Positions 34,149 through 43,688 of a DNA stretch of 64,000 bases are shown here, piece after piece. How positions within the stretch are numbered: the first letter of the stretch is position 1; each line of letters begins with the position of its first letter. This stretch comes from Fulvivirga ligni (lineage in GTDB: Bacteria > Bacteroidota > Bacteroidia > Cytophagales > Cyclobacteriaceae): positions 1,717,001-1,781,000 of the forward strand of contig NZ_CP089979.1 of assembly GCF_021389935.1 (NCBI RefSeq), given 5' to 3'. The notes beneath the pieces were generated by a model, which saw only the letters and a program-made list of their open reading frames with translations, was not told where the DNA came from and did no database searches. The translations under genes were made by a program, and so were the position numbers.

Positions 34149-36317
34149 ATGTTATCATCCACTATTCTCATTGGCGTAGGTGTCATAGCATTCTTTGTGC
34201 TACTTGGCCTAGGAGCCTTCATGAAAATGTACAAAAAGGCGATTCAGGGAGAAGCGCTTATTAAAACTGGTGCGGGAAAAGTTAAAGTAGATTTTTCCGG
34301 TATGTTTATCATCCCAATATTTCACAAGCTTGAAATAATGGATATCACTCTCAAAAGTCTTACCATTTCCAGGTTAGGTAAAGACGGACTTATCTGTAAG
34401 GATAACATGAGGGCTGATATAAAGGTGAGCTTCTTCATTCGTGTAAATAAAACCACTGAAGATGTAATTCACGTAGCGCAAAGCATTGGCTGTAAGCGTG
34501 CTTCGGACATTGATCAGTTAGAAATGCTTTTTGATGCTAAGTTTTCAGAAGCTTTAAAAACGGTAGGTAAGCACTTCGACTTTGTAGAGCTGTATAACTC
34601 CAGGGCTGCTTTTAAGGAAAGAATTTTGGATGAGATAGGTACTGACCTTAATGGATATGTACTTGATGACTGTGCCATTGACTACGTAGAGCAAACCTCA
34701 ATACTTGACCTTAATGAGCAAAATATATTAGATGCTCAAGGTATTAAGAAGATTATTGAACTCACTGCATCTGAAAAAATCAAGTCAAACCTGATTGAAA
34801 GAGAAAAGGAAAAGACTATTAAAAAGCAGGATGTTGAAGCTAGAGAAACTATTCTTGAGTTAGAGAAACAGCAAACTGAGAAAGAAGAGCAGCAGCGCAG
34901 AGAGATTGAAAATATTAGATCTAGAGAGGCAGCTGAAATCGAGAAGGTTCGTCAGGAAAATGAAATGAAAGCTGCTCAGGCTCGCATAGCTACTGAAGAA
35001 GAAATTGGTGTAGCTGAAGAGAACAAGCTAAGACAGATAGTTGTGGCTCAGAAGAATAAAGAGAAAACTGATGCTGTAGAATCTGAAAGAGTAGAGCAGG
35101 CCAGAGCGTTAGAAGCTACTGAAAGAGAAAGAGTAGTAGAGTTAGCTCGTATTGATAAAGAAAAGTCGCTTGAAGTAGAGCGTAGAAATATACAAGAGGT
35201 TATCCGTGAGCGTGTTACAGTGGAAAAAGCTACTGTAGTAGAAGAGGAGAAAATAAAAGATACTCGAGCTCAGGCGGAAGCTGATAGAAATAAAATGGTG
35301 GCCATCACGGTTGCCGAGCAAAAGGCTGAAGAGGCTTTAGTGCAAGAAATTAAGGCAGCGGAAGCAGCCAGACAAGCAGCGGATTCATTAGCTAAAAAGG
35401 CGTTGATTGATGCTGAAGCTGAGAAGGCAGCAGCTAATCATAAAGCTGAAGCTATCAAAACATTAGCAGATGCTGAAGCCGCACAGAAGGCAGCCATAGG
35501 TATGTCTGAGGCTCAGGTGATGACAGCCAAGGCCGAAGCCAAAGAGAAAGAGGGTGAGTCTGATGCAGCTGTAATAGAAATGAAGGCAGATGCTGAAGCT
35601 AAAGGCATAAGATTGAAGGCTTTCGCCCAATCTGAGGCAGATGAGAAGCTTGGCTTTGTGGCAGCTAAAGTGGCCCGTGAAAAAGGAACTGCTAATGCTG
35701 AAGTAACCGAAGTACAAGCAGTGGCTGATGAGAAGAAAGGAATGGCAGAAGCTAAAGTAATGGCTGAGAAATTCAAAGCCGATGCAGAAGGTATCAAACA
35801 AAAAGCAGCTGCTATGAAAGCTCTGGATGGTGCAGGAATGGAGCACGAAGAGTTCAAGTTAAGACTAGAGAAAGACAGAGCCATAGAATTAGCTCAAATA
35901 GATGTGAGCAAGTATATTGCTGAGGCTCAGGCTCAAGTACTTGGTGAAGCCATGAAATCAGCTAAGATTGATATCATTGGTGGAGAAAGCATGTTCTTCA
36001 ACCAGATAGCAGGATCTGTAGCTAAAGGAAAATCTTTAGATGCCTTTATCAATGGCAGCGAAGTAGCTACTGATATAAAAGCGGCCTTTTTAAGTACTGA
36101 TGGAGGTAATTCTTTCAAGGAAAATGTAGGTCAGCTATTGAAGAGCTTTAACCTTACCTCAGAAGATGTGAAAAACATCACCGTATCGGCCTTATTATTC
36201 AAAATGATGGGTAGCGCTGAGGATGAAGGTATCAAGAATAGCCTTAGACAAATGATGAGCGTGGCTAAATCAGCCGGTCTTGATAACGAGACTCCCCGCT
36301 CACTGGGATTGATTTAA
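34149..36317 (+). CDS. Flotillin-like SPFH protein (YqiK type)
   Basis: A 722-residue protein. One N-terminal membrane segment (about 4-25) is followed by the SPFH/Band 7 domain (about 26-190, IMDITLKSLTISRLGKDGLICKDN then DFVELYNSRAAFKERI). A very long Ala/Glu/Lys-rich coiled coil covers about 200-590, and a less ordered C-terminal domain ends in LRQMMSVAKSAGL. It forms large oligomers at ordered membrane regions. The E/A-K-A heptads are highly repetitive, but frame use is consistent. Together with PspA and the NfeD-like protein it makes a membrane-protection module. The ATPase gene follows 173 bases later behind a structured leader. Confidence 0.9.
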   Translation: MLSSTILIGVGVIAFFVLLGLGAFMKMYKKAIQGEALIKTGAGKVKVDFSGMFIIPIFHKLEIMDITLKSLTISRLGKDGLICKDNMRADIKVSFFIRVNKTTEDVIHVAQSIGCKRASDIDQLEMLFDAKFSEALKTVGKHFDFVELYNSRAAFKERILDEIGTDLNGYVLDDCAIDYVEQTSILDLNEQNILDAQGIKKIIELTASEKIKSNLIEREKEKTIKKQDVEARETILELEKQQTEKEEQQRREIENIRSREAAEIEKVRQENEMKAAQARIATEEEIGVAEENKLRQIVVAQKNKEKTDAVESERVEQARALEATERERVVELARIDKEKSLEVERRNIQEVIRERVTVEKATVVEEEKIKDTRAQAEADRNKMVAITVAEQKAEEALVQEIKAAEAARQAADSLAKKALIDAEAEKAAANHKAEAIKTLADAEAAQKAAIGMSEAQVMTAKAEAKEKEGESDAAVIEMKADAEAKGIRLKAFAQSEADEKLGFVAAKVAREKGTANAEVTEVQAVADEKKGMAEAKVMAEKFKADAEGIKQKAAAMKALDGAGMEHEEFKLRLEKDRAIELAQIDVSKYIAEAQAQVLGEAMKSAKIDIIGGESMFFNQIAGSVAKGKSLDAFINGSEVATDIKAAFLSTDGGNSFKENVGQLLKSFNLTSEDVKNITVSALLFKMMGSAEDEGIKNSLRQMMSVAKSAGLDNETPRSLGLI

Positions 36318-36328
36318 GTATAGTCTCT

Positions 36329-36413
36329 GAGAAAACACCAATTTCCGTGTTGAGCTTGCGCCATAATATTCCGTTTTTCGGTACTGCGCAAGCCTCGCTC
36401 TGGGTGTTTTCTT
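36329..36413 (+). ncRNA. Nested stem-loop in the spacer before the AAA ATPase gene
   Basis: Outer arms AGAAAACACC (36330-36339) and GGTGTTTTCT (36403-36412) pair perfectly. Inside, GCTTGCGC (36354-36361) pairs with GCGCAAGC (36386-36393), and a small CCG/CGG loop sits in the centre (36371-36381). The whole folds as one long interrupted hairpin between flotillin and ATPase. It could be an attenuator, processing site or weak terminator. The remaining spacer (36418-36490) is degenerate tandem CTCAATACTA. Confidence 0.5.
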
Positions 36414-36490
36414 AGACCACCAAGTACTCCAAATACTCAATACTAGTTTCTCAATACTCAATACTAGATTCTCAATACTAACTACTAACT

Positions 36491-39400
36491 ATGTCTCAGG
36501 AACAGACAGAAAATACTAACCCATCTCAAGTGACATTGGAAGGCGGTACCTATGAGGTTTTGAAGAACCGATTGGAGGGGAATACCAAAGAGCTGTCACA
36601 GGTTTTGAAAAAGCTTAATGAGGCCAGGAAGCAAGTTTTTGGTTCATTAGAGACTAAGCTGATTGCTACCGAGCGCATTACTACGGAGCATAATTGTATC
36701 CCGTGGGATATGGTGCCCATCGGCAACAGCTTTCTGTTCGGCTTTAATGTTCATTTAGGACTCAAAACTCAGGTAGAGCTATCAGACGTTTTTAGTATTC
36801 ATGAATATAAAGATCATGCTTTTCCTGCCAAAGATATGGCTATGATCGATGATGAGCAGTTTAGAACCGACTTTCAAAAGTTATACAAGTATTATAAAGA
36901 TACTCAGTTTGTAAAGTTCGCTCTTATCGGCCCACATCTTTATATGATCTTCCGCATAGGAAAAGCTGTAACTGACATCAAGGCCTTTAAATGGCTGGTA
37001 GAAGGGGAAAAGCTTACTTATCTGGATAATCGTAGTGAGCATGAGTTTTCTTTCCCTGCACAGCATGCGTTTCAATGGAAAAGAACTACCAGAGATTACC
37101 ATCGTGAGGGTAAATATCCGCATGTTTCTATAGAAGACAAGGTGTTTGTAGAGACCGTAGGCGGTGATCTTACCATCAAGGTGGAGGATAATACAGATTC
37201 TGGTAAGGGAATATATCATGAAGATGTAGAAAATCCTGATCAAACGCTGGATGATGCCGAAATCATGTATGCTATACTTGGAAACCTTATTCTTTTAAAA
37301 ATAAGGCCTTATCAAGAGAAAGATTATCGCTACATCGTTTTCAATAGCAAGCTGAATGAAGCGCGAAATATCAAAGCCATAGCTGATGCCTGTATTCTGT
37401 TGCCAGATGATCAGGGCATTATTTTCTCTAATGGTTATTACCTGCAAAGTGGTGATTATAAGGTGTTTGATAATAACCTGAAGGACATGATTTATGAGAA
37501 AACCATACCTTCTCCGAACGGCGAAGATTACCTGTATGTGTTTTACAATCGCCTTCATGGTACTTATTTGCTATTGCCTTACAATATCATACAGCAGAAA
37601 GTAGAGAATCCTATTATTTGCCATGGCTATTCTATTTTTGATAATGGTGAAATGTGCTTTTTTAATGCTGATAATGAGCCGAAAAAGCACCATGCAACCA
37701 AAATCTGGCAAACACCCTTTACCGGTCCTGATTTTCAGGCTGAAGCCAATAACGACTCTTATTTATTCAAAATTGGTAATAAGGAAATCGTAAGAGCTAT
37801 GGCCGAGTGTAATGAGCTGATTACGCTGGTAGAGAAAGGTGAGAGCTATTCGAATTTGTATTCAGATCTTCAGAAACAGTCTACTGATATCATTGATACT
37901 TACCACTGGCTGGGAAAAGAGGAGGCTTTTAAGGCGCTGGAGCCACTTAAGGCGATCCGCCAGACGGCCTCATCAGCTATTGATGAGTACGAAAAAGTGG
38001 TGAGCATCCGAAAAAACACGGCTGATCAGGTCAATGATGTGCTCAGCCGAGTGGATGACATGACGAAAAAGATCAGTCGTGAAACGCAGCCGAATCTTGA
38101 GAAATTCGTCAATAACCTAAATGCGCTTAGAGAACTGAGAGGAGAGACTGAATCATTGAAATCTCTTCGCTATGCTGATGAAGCAAGAATTGAGAAATAC
38201 GAAGGGCTGCTTAAAGAAACCAATCTTAAGTATGCCGACAGTTGCGTACGCTTCTTGCTTCGCGATGATGCTCTGAACGAATACGAAAGTAAGGTTCAGG
38301 GACTGGAGAAGGAAATTGAGGAGGTGAATAAGGTGATCGATATCGATGAGCTGGAAAAGAAAATTGACCAGATAGCTCATGATTTGGAGATGCTTATTGA
38401 TATAGTGAGTAACCTAAAAATTTCTGATGCTACTCAAACCACCCAGATCATAGATAATATATCGGCTTTGTTTTCTATTCTTAATAAAAACAGAGCCGCT
38501 TTAAAGAAGAAGCGTAGAGATCTCATGCTGGTGGAAGGTAAGGCTGAGTTCAATGCTCAGATCAAACTGCTGGAGCAGGGAGTGACTAACTATCTCGACC
38601 TCTCTGATACGCCTAAAAAATGTGATGAGTACCTGGCCAAGCTCATGGTGCAGCTGGAAGAACTGGAAGGTAAGTTTGCGGAGTTTGATGACTTTGTGGA
38701 GAAAATATCTGAGAAAAGAGAAGATATTTATAATGCCTTTGAGTCGAAAAAGGTGGCTTTGGTGGAGTCCAGAAACAAAAGGGCTAATTCACTGCAGCAA
38801 TCTGCTAACAGGATATTAAGTGCCGCTCAAAGTAGAACCGAAAGAATGGCTACTGCTGCCGAGATTAATGGCTATTTCTCATCAGATATGATGATAGAGA
38901 AGCTACGAAACATTGTGGCAGAGCTCAAGGAAATAGGCGATTCTGTAAAGGCTGATGATGTCCAAAGTAAGTTAAAGGCTCTAAAGGAAGATGCTATCCG
39001 TCAGCTTAGAGATAAAACTGAGCTTTTTGAGTCTGGAGAAGATATCATCAAGTTTGGTAAGTATAAGTTCTCTGTAAATACCCAGTCACTAGAAGTGACG
39101 GTAGTGCCGAGAGACGAAAGCCTGTTTTTTCACCTTACCGGAACTAACCTATATGAGGAGATTAAAAATGAGCAGATCAATGCTAGCCGTCCTGTATGGA
39201 ACCAGGCGGTAATTTCTGAAAATGATAAACTCTACAGGTCTGAATACCTGGCTTATAAAATATTAAAAGCAGGTGAGAAAAAGGCCAATGGAGAAGAGGT
39301 GCATAAAACTTTAGATGAGCTTTATAAGCTTACTCCTGATCAGTTATTAAACTATGTGCAACAGTTTATGGGGCTTCGGTATAATGAGGGCTACATGAAG

Positions 39401-41392
39401 GGTGTGCATGATCAGGATGCTACGCTTTTGCTAGGCTCTTTGCTTACCTTCTATCAATCTGGTGGTTTGCTTACATATGCTTCCGAAACCAGAGCTATGG
39501 CAGAATATTACTGGCAATACGCTGTGGATCAGGAATATAAGCAGTTGCTTGATAATAGAATCAAAGGCCTTGGTATAATCATAGATGTATTTCCAAACCT
39601 GCAGGAATATGCTCAGGTTATTGAAGAGATCAGTAAAGACATTGAAGCTAAACTGACTGGCGTTTTTAAAACGGATCAAAGCAGTAAAGCGGCCCAATAT
39701 CTTTTCTTTGAAATAAAGGATAACAATGACTTTTTAAAGTCAGGCGATGCCATCACTCTTTCAGAAAACTTCCTTCATTATTTGAAAGATAAGAAAGTGA
39801 CTAAAAAGTTTGAGGATTCGGTGAAGAAGCTAAAGGCTGATGAGGATCAGTATCAGTTGATAAGAAAGTGGGTTCAGGCGTATGCCGAGTCCAACGGAAG
39901 TGTGGATGATCTTCAGTTTCTATCAGAAACGGCTCTCATTCTTATGGAAGATAAGGCTCAGCCAAGGGTAGTTAACATTCCTTTGGTGGAAGAAATAGCT
40001 GGATTACAGGGAAGTCATGGTGTAGTAGAAGACGGCAAGTATCACATGAACTTTAATCAGTTTTTGCTGAAGCTGGAGACTTTTGAAAATACTACAGTTC
40101 CTGCATATAAAGCATTCAATGCTTTGAAGAAGGAACTGGTATCTGATTTTACCGATGAATTACGTCTCGGTGAATTTAAGCCCAGGGTTATGTCTTCTTT
40201 TGTTCGTAATAAGCTGATCAATGAGGTGTATCTGCCTTTGATTGGTGCTAACCTGGCCAAGCAGATAGGTGAAGCAGGCGAGAGCAAACGTACTGACCTG
40301 ATGGGGATGCTATTACTGATATCTCCTCCGGGATATGGTAAAACCACGTTGATGGAATACATCGCTAACCGACTGGGAGTGATTTTCATGAAGATTAACG
40401 GACCGGCCATTGGTCATCAGGTTACATCGGTAGATCCGGCAGAGGCTCCTAATGCTGCGGCAAGAGAAGAGCTTCACAAGCTTAACCTTGCCTTTGAAAT
40501 GGGAGATAATGTGATGATCTATCTCGATGATATTCAGCACTGTAACCCTGAATTTTTACAGAAGTTCATCTCTCTTTGTGACGCTCAGCGTAAGATCGAA
40601 GGGGTGTACAAAGGCAAGAGTAAAACCTATGATTTCAGAGGTAAAAAGGTGAGTGTAGTGATGGCCGGAAACCCTTATACCGAAAGTGGTGAGAAGTTCC
40701 GTATTCCTGATATGCTTTCTAACAGGGCCGATGTTTATAACCTGGGAGATATCATTGGAGATTCTGATTCGGCCTTCAAACTGAGCTATCTGGAAAACTG
40801 TATTACCTCCAATCCTGTGCTTAACAAGCTGGCAGGTAAGAGTTTAAATGACGTGTATTCACTGGTAGGTGCCGCCGAAAAAGATACTTTGGAAGGTGTA
40901 GAATTTGAAACTAACCATTCCTCTGAAGAAGTGAGGGAGTATATGAATGTGTTCCAAAAGCTCATGAAAGTACGTGATGTTATTTTGAGGGTAAACCTGG
41001 AATATATCCGCTCTGCAGGGCAGGCTGATGAGTATAGAACAGAGCCGGCTTTCAAGCTACAAGGATCATATAGAGATATGAATAAAATTGCGGAGAAAGT
41101 ATTCTCTGTGATGAATGATGATGAGTTAACCACTTTAGTAAATGGCCATTATAATAATGAAGCCCAAACCTTAACCACAGGTGCGGAGGCCAATTTACTG
41201 AAATTTAAAGAGCTGAATGGAGATCTAGACCCGGATAAAAGCGCGCGCTGGGCTGAAATTAAAGAGATTTTCATGAAACAGCAGCGTACCAAAGGCTTCG
41301 GCATGGGCAACCAAATGGGACTAATGCTCAGTCAGATCGAAGAAGTAACCAAAGGCCTTGATGGTATCAGGGATGCTTTGACAAAGAAGTGA
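36491..41392 (+). CDS. Giant AAA+ ATPase, DUF3686 / DNA-repair-ATPase type
   Basis: A 1633-residue protein. The N-terminal third looks beta-rich and repetitive (FGFNVHLGL, YLYVFYNRLHG, propeller-like). A coiled-coil region covers about 430-820, a helical region about 860-1220, and the C-terminal AAA+ core about 1230-1480. Walker A is PPGYGKTTL (around residue 1279), Walker B is IYLDDIQH (around 1342), and the sensor tract VVMAGNPYTESGEKF is near 1392. The database label DNA repair ATPase is historical. The consistent neighbours (YbjN, PspA, NfeD, flotillin) instead point to membrane or envelope stress. Probably a remodeller acting on PspA or flotillin assemblies (inference). Confidence 0.82.
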   Translation: MSQEQTENTNPSQVTLEGGTYEVLKNRLEGNTKELSQVLKKLNEARKQVFGSLETKLIATERITTEHNCIPWDMVPIGNSFLFGFNVHLGLKTQVELSDVFSIHEYKDHAFPAKDMAMIDDEQFRTDFQKLYKYYKDTQFVKFALIGPHLYMIFRIGKAVTDIKAFKWLVEGEKLTYLDNRSEHEFSFPAQHAFQWKRTTRDYHREGKYPHVSIEDKVFVETVGGDLTIKVEDNTDSGKGIYHEDVENPDQTLDDAEIMYAILGNLILLKIRPYQEKDYRYIVFNSKLNEARNIKAIADACILLPDDQGIIFSNGYYLQSGDYKVFDNNLKDMIYEKTIPSPNGEDYLYVFYNRLHGTYLLLPYNIIQQKVENPIICHGYSIFDNGEMCFFNADNEPKKHHATKIWQTPFTGPDFQAEANNDSYLFKIGNKEIVRAMAECNELITLVEKGESYSNLYSDLQKQSTDIIDTYHWLGKEEAFKALEPLKAIRQTASSAIDEYEKVVSIRKNTADQVNDVLSRVDDMTKKISRETQPNLEKFVNNLNALRELRGETESLKSLRYADEARIEKYEGLLKETNLKYADSCVRFLLRDDALNEYESKVQGLEKEIEEVNKVIDIDELEKKIDQIAHDLEMLIDIVSNLKISDATQTTQIIDNISALFSILNKNRAALKKKRRDLMLVEGKAEFNAQIKLLEQGVTNYLDLSDTPKKCDEYLAKLMVQLEELEGKFAEFDDFVEKISEKREDIYNAFESKKVALVESRNKRANSLQQSANRILSAAQSRTERMATAAEINGYFSSDMMIEKLRNIVAELKEIGDSVKADDVQSKLKALKEDAIRQLRDKTELFESGEDIIKFGKYKFSVNTQSLEVTVVPRDESLFFHLTGTNLYEEIKNEQINASRPVWNQAVISENDKLYRSEYLAYKILKAGEKKANGEEVHKTLDELYKLTPDQLLNYVQQFMGLRYNEGYMKGVHDQDATLLLGSLLTFYQSGGLLTYASETRAMAEYYWQYAVDQEYKQLLDNRIKGLGIIIDVFPNLQEYAQVIEEISKDIEAKLTGVFKTDQSSKAAQYLFFEIKDNNDFLKSGDAITLSENFLHYLKDKKVTKKFEDSVKKLKADEDQYQLIRKWVQAYAESNGSVDDLQFLSETALILMEDKAQPRVVNIPLVEEIAGLQGSHGVVEDGKYHMNFNQFLLKLETFENTTVPAYKAFNALKKELVSDFTDELRLGEFKPRVMSSFVRNKLINEVYLPLIGANLAKQIGEAGESKRTDLMGMLLLISPPGYGKTTLMEYIANRLGVIFMKINGPAIGHQVTSVDPAEAPNAAAREELHKLNLAFEMGDNVMIYLDDIQHCNPEFLQKFISLCDAQRKIEGVYKGKSKTYDFRGKKVSVVMAGNPYTESGEKFRIPDMLSNRADVYNLGDIIGDSDSAFKLSYLENCITSNPVLNKLAGKSLNDVYSLVGAAEKDTLEGVEFETNHSSEEVREYMNVFQKLMKVRDVILRVNLEYIRSAGQADEYRTEPAFKLQGSYRDMNKIAEKVFSVMNDDELTTLVNGHYNNEAQTLTTGAEANLLKFKELNGDLDPDKSARWAEIKEIFMKQQRTKGFGMGNQMGLMLSQIEEVTKGLDGIRDALTKK

Positions 41393-41694
41393 TGTAAGGG
41401 CTTAATGCCTTATTGGTGATAATGTCTGCTATGCTGGCATTATCACCTCACTGGCCTCTGTTGGTTTTATCACCAACAGAACTCCAGATCAAGAATGTTG
41501 GCGCTATCACCAACAGAACTACATCAGCTCACTAGAATTTTAAATTTTAAACTTTAAAAAAATACTCCATGAAGTATAATGGCACCGCTATGCCTAATAA
41601 AATTGGCCAGATTACCTGCTGGCAGCTGGATGACTGGTGACGTTCCAGTCGCTTCGAAGGCTTTAAATAATATGTTGTCTAAACCAAAAATACC
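41393..41694. repeat. Intergenic stretch with three TATCACC hairpin units
   Basis: Stem 1: GGTGATAATG (41415-41424) with CATTATCACC (41438-41447), a perfect 10-bp hairpin that may terminate the ATPase transcript. Stem 2: CTGTTGGT (41458-41465) with ACCAACAG (41472-41479). A third related unit, GTTGGCGCTATCACCAAC, is near 41497-41514. The same GTTGGTG-TTAT-CACCAAC core recurs at 47951 and 48486. The remainder (about 41520-41694) shows nothing recognisable. Confidence 0.6.
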
Positions 41695-42310
41695 ATGAAA
41701 ACTAAACTAACCTATTATTGTATCTTATTGATTGTCTGTGTTTTGTGTTCCTCGTGCGGCTTTAGGGGGGGGTGATCATGCTGCCGGTGTAAAACGTATC
41801 AAGGTGCCGTTTGCTGCCGCTTCTATCCATGTTCCTGCTAGTTATAATGTCACCACCATTAATGCCTACCAGGAATTATTAAATAATGTAGAGAGTCCGA
41901 ATGAATTAGCCAAGGGAGCCAGCCAGGCTTTAGAGCAACTGAAGAGTAGCAATTATAAAACGGCCATGCTGGTAGATAGTACTGATGCCAGAAAAGTGAT
42001 ATTCTTTCAGCAGGGTGACTATATACCGATGACCGCTTCATTGGCAGCCGAATATCTGATTTTACTATCGCAAACAGTGAAGAAAAACTGGGCTTTACAG
42101 AACATCAAATGCACCAGAATAAAGGATAAATACATCAGCTGGAAAGATGCCAAGATTGTAAAAATCAAGTACAAACTAGAGGTGGAATCCTATAACATGT
42201 ACACTACGCATTATCTCATTACGGCTAATAATCGTACCTGGGCGCTGAATATCAACAGTCCGGATGAAGAAGACTTTGAGGATCTATTGACTAGCATTAA
42301 ACTTTATTAA
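41695..42310 (+). pseudogene. Frameshifted lipoprotein gene (run of eight G)
   Basis: The ATG at 41695 opens a classical lipoprotein start, MKTKLTYYCILLIVCVLCSSC, with lipobox Cys21. The frame then stops at TGA (41773) right after a G8 run (41765-41772). The rest is in the +1 frame: it begins GGGDHAAGVKRIKVPF and runs about 180 residues to 42310 (VPASYNVTTINAYQELLNNV ... INSPDEEDFEDLLTSIKLY). Removing one G restores a continuous protein of about 205 residues. Function not recognised. It heads a run of four envelope-type ORFs, the next one starting three bases later. Either phase variation, a sequencing error or decay; the sequence cannot tell. Confidence 0.7.
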
Positions 42311-42312
42311 TT

Positions 42313-43157
42313 ATGGGATACATGGGATTCGGCATGCGTAAAGAAGTATATACGCGAAAGCCAAAAAGATCATTTGAAAAAATAAAAGAACTCTATGGTA
42401 ATGACATTCCTCGTGTTGAAGAAAGTGATGGAAAATATGAATTAAAGGCTGAGGAGATACTGAATAAGAAGCGGTTCAGAACGCTTTATGATACAAAAGC
42501 ATTTAGGTATTTTTTAGTGATAGCCGTTTAGCAGGACTTTCGCTAACCGCTTATAATCTGTTTATTCATCCTATAATATTAAAATATAAGAAAAAGGTCT
42601 TTGAAAAAGAGATTATGGCAGGAAGGGGAAAGTATCAATTTCTGATTGATGCGAGGAAGGATCTGAGTGGCCATGAGTATTTATATATAGGCCCTGAGAA
42701 TGAGATTAAAATGAACCTGGTTAACAGAGTAACGCCAGATAGTGCCTTTGAATATTCGCAAAAAGTATTCTTAGCACCAAGGAGATATAATGCCAGGAGC
42801 TTCGTCATTGAAGGTGAGCGATTGAAAGTAGATAGAAGGGATTCGATTCAAGTTTTAGATGGCCACTGGATGATTCTTTATGAATCAGATTCAATAGATG
42901 CCTCTGGTTTAGCTATACTGGAGTATGCTCATGTTGAACCTGAATATGTTGAAAATCTCAGGTCTAAGATGAGAGAATTAAACCTGGCTAAAGTAAGCTA
43001 TCATGGAGCAGAGGTCTCTTTTCCATTCGCGAAACATCCAGATTTTGGATCTTATGATTTAATTAGCCACCCTGCCGATAAGCGCGGCCTGATAAAAGTA
43101 GATTCTGTGACTTATCTGAAAAGAACTCCAGCAGAAAGGTACCGTCGATATTTTTAA
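42313..43157 (+). pseudogene. Frameshifted single-span membrane protein gene
   Basis: The first part (from ATG 42313, GYMGFGMRKEV) runs 72 residues and ends inside a hydrophobic segment (RYFLVIAV) at a TAG at 42529. The -1 frame continues the same segment (AGLSLTAYNLFIHP) without a stop through KKKVFEKEIMAG to 43157. One T added to the TTT near 42527-42529 joins the parts into about 280 residues with a cytoplasmic N-terminus, one membrane segment and a C-terminal domain. The ATG at 42615 is therefore internal. Not recognised. The C-terminal part resembles the next ORF. Confidence 0.65.
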
Positions 43158-43179
43158 AATCAACCCTAAAACCATTAAC

Positions 43180-43596
43180 ATGACTAATACAGAAGAAAAT
43201 ATACATCGAACATTTAAACTTGAACAGATACCACAGCATCTAAAAATTCTAATGTTAACTTTTGTAGTTGGTGCTATTTTTCTAGCTTTTGCCTACGCTA
43301 TGGGTTCATTATCGAGCCACGGGCCATCTACCAATGATAGCTTCATCGACTCTGTTTTAGCCACCTCACAAACCGAAGGTAGAACTATGAAAACGGAGGA
43401 TCATAAAGTGGCCATGCTTCTCAATACAGAACATTGTATGCTCAACCTTAACAAATACTGGCTTACTATGCATCAATCTGATTCCAGTCGGTCAGATAGG
43501 AAGGGCCTCACATCATATTCAGAGGTGAACCAAGGCTATATTCAAAGTTTGCGACAGGAAATGCAGAGATTAAAGCTTCCGTTCTTTTTATTTTAA
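43180..43596 (+). CDS. Hypothetical membrane-anchored protein, 138 residues
   Basis: Not recognised. A polar start (TNTEENIHRTFKLEQI) is followed by one membrane segment (about 23-45, LKILMLTFVVGAIFLAFAYA) and an outside part with the block SDSSRSDRKGLTSYSEVNQGYIQSLRQEMQRLKL. This aligns by eye with ESDSIDASGLAILEYAHVEP and YVENLRSKMRELNL in the preceding frameshifted gene. The two thus look like a duplicated family, this copy being shortened. 22 bases downstream of the previous gene, 92 bases before the Cys-tail gene. Confidence 0.6.
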   Translation: MTNTEENIHRTFKLEQIPQHLKILMLTFVVGAIFLAFAYAMGSLSSHGPSTNDSFIDSVLATSQTEGRTMKTEDHKVAMLLNTEHCMLNLNKYWLTMHQSDSSRSDRKGLTSYSEVNQGYIQSLRQEMQRLKLPFFLF

Positions 43597-43688
43597 CTTC
43601 TGGCGCAAACGGCATATATCGGAATGATTTTAAGAAATTTTCTTATAAAAATTATAAATTAAAGCCATCAAATCAATAGTTGGCTCCT

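Noticed and set aside
35463-35884. Long reverse-strand ORFs inside the flotillin gene
   Set aside because: They are antisense shadows of the Ala/Glu/Lys-rich coiled coil, whose repetitive codons keep the opposite frames open.
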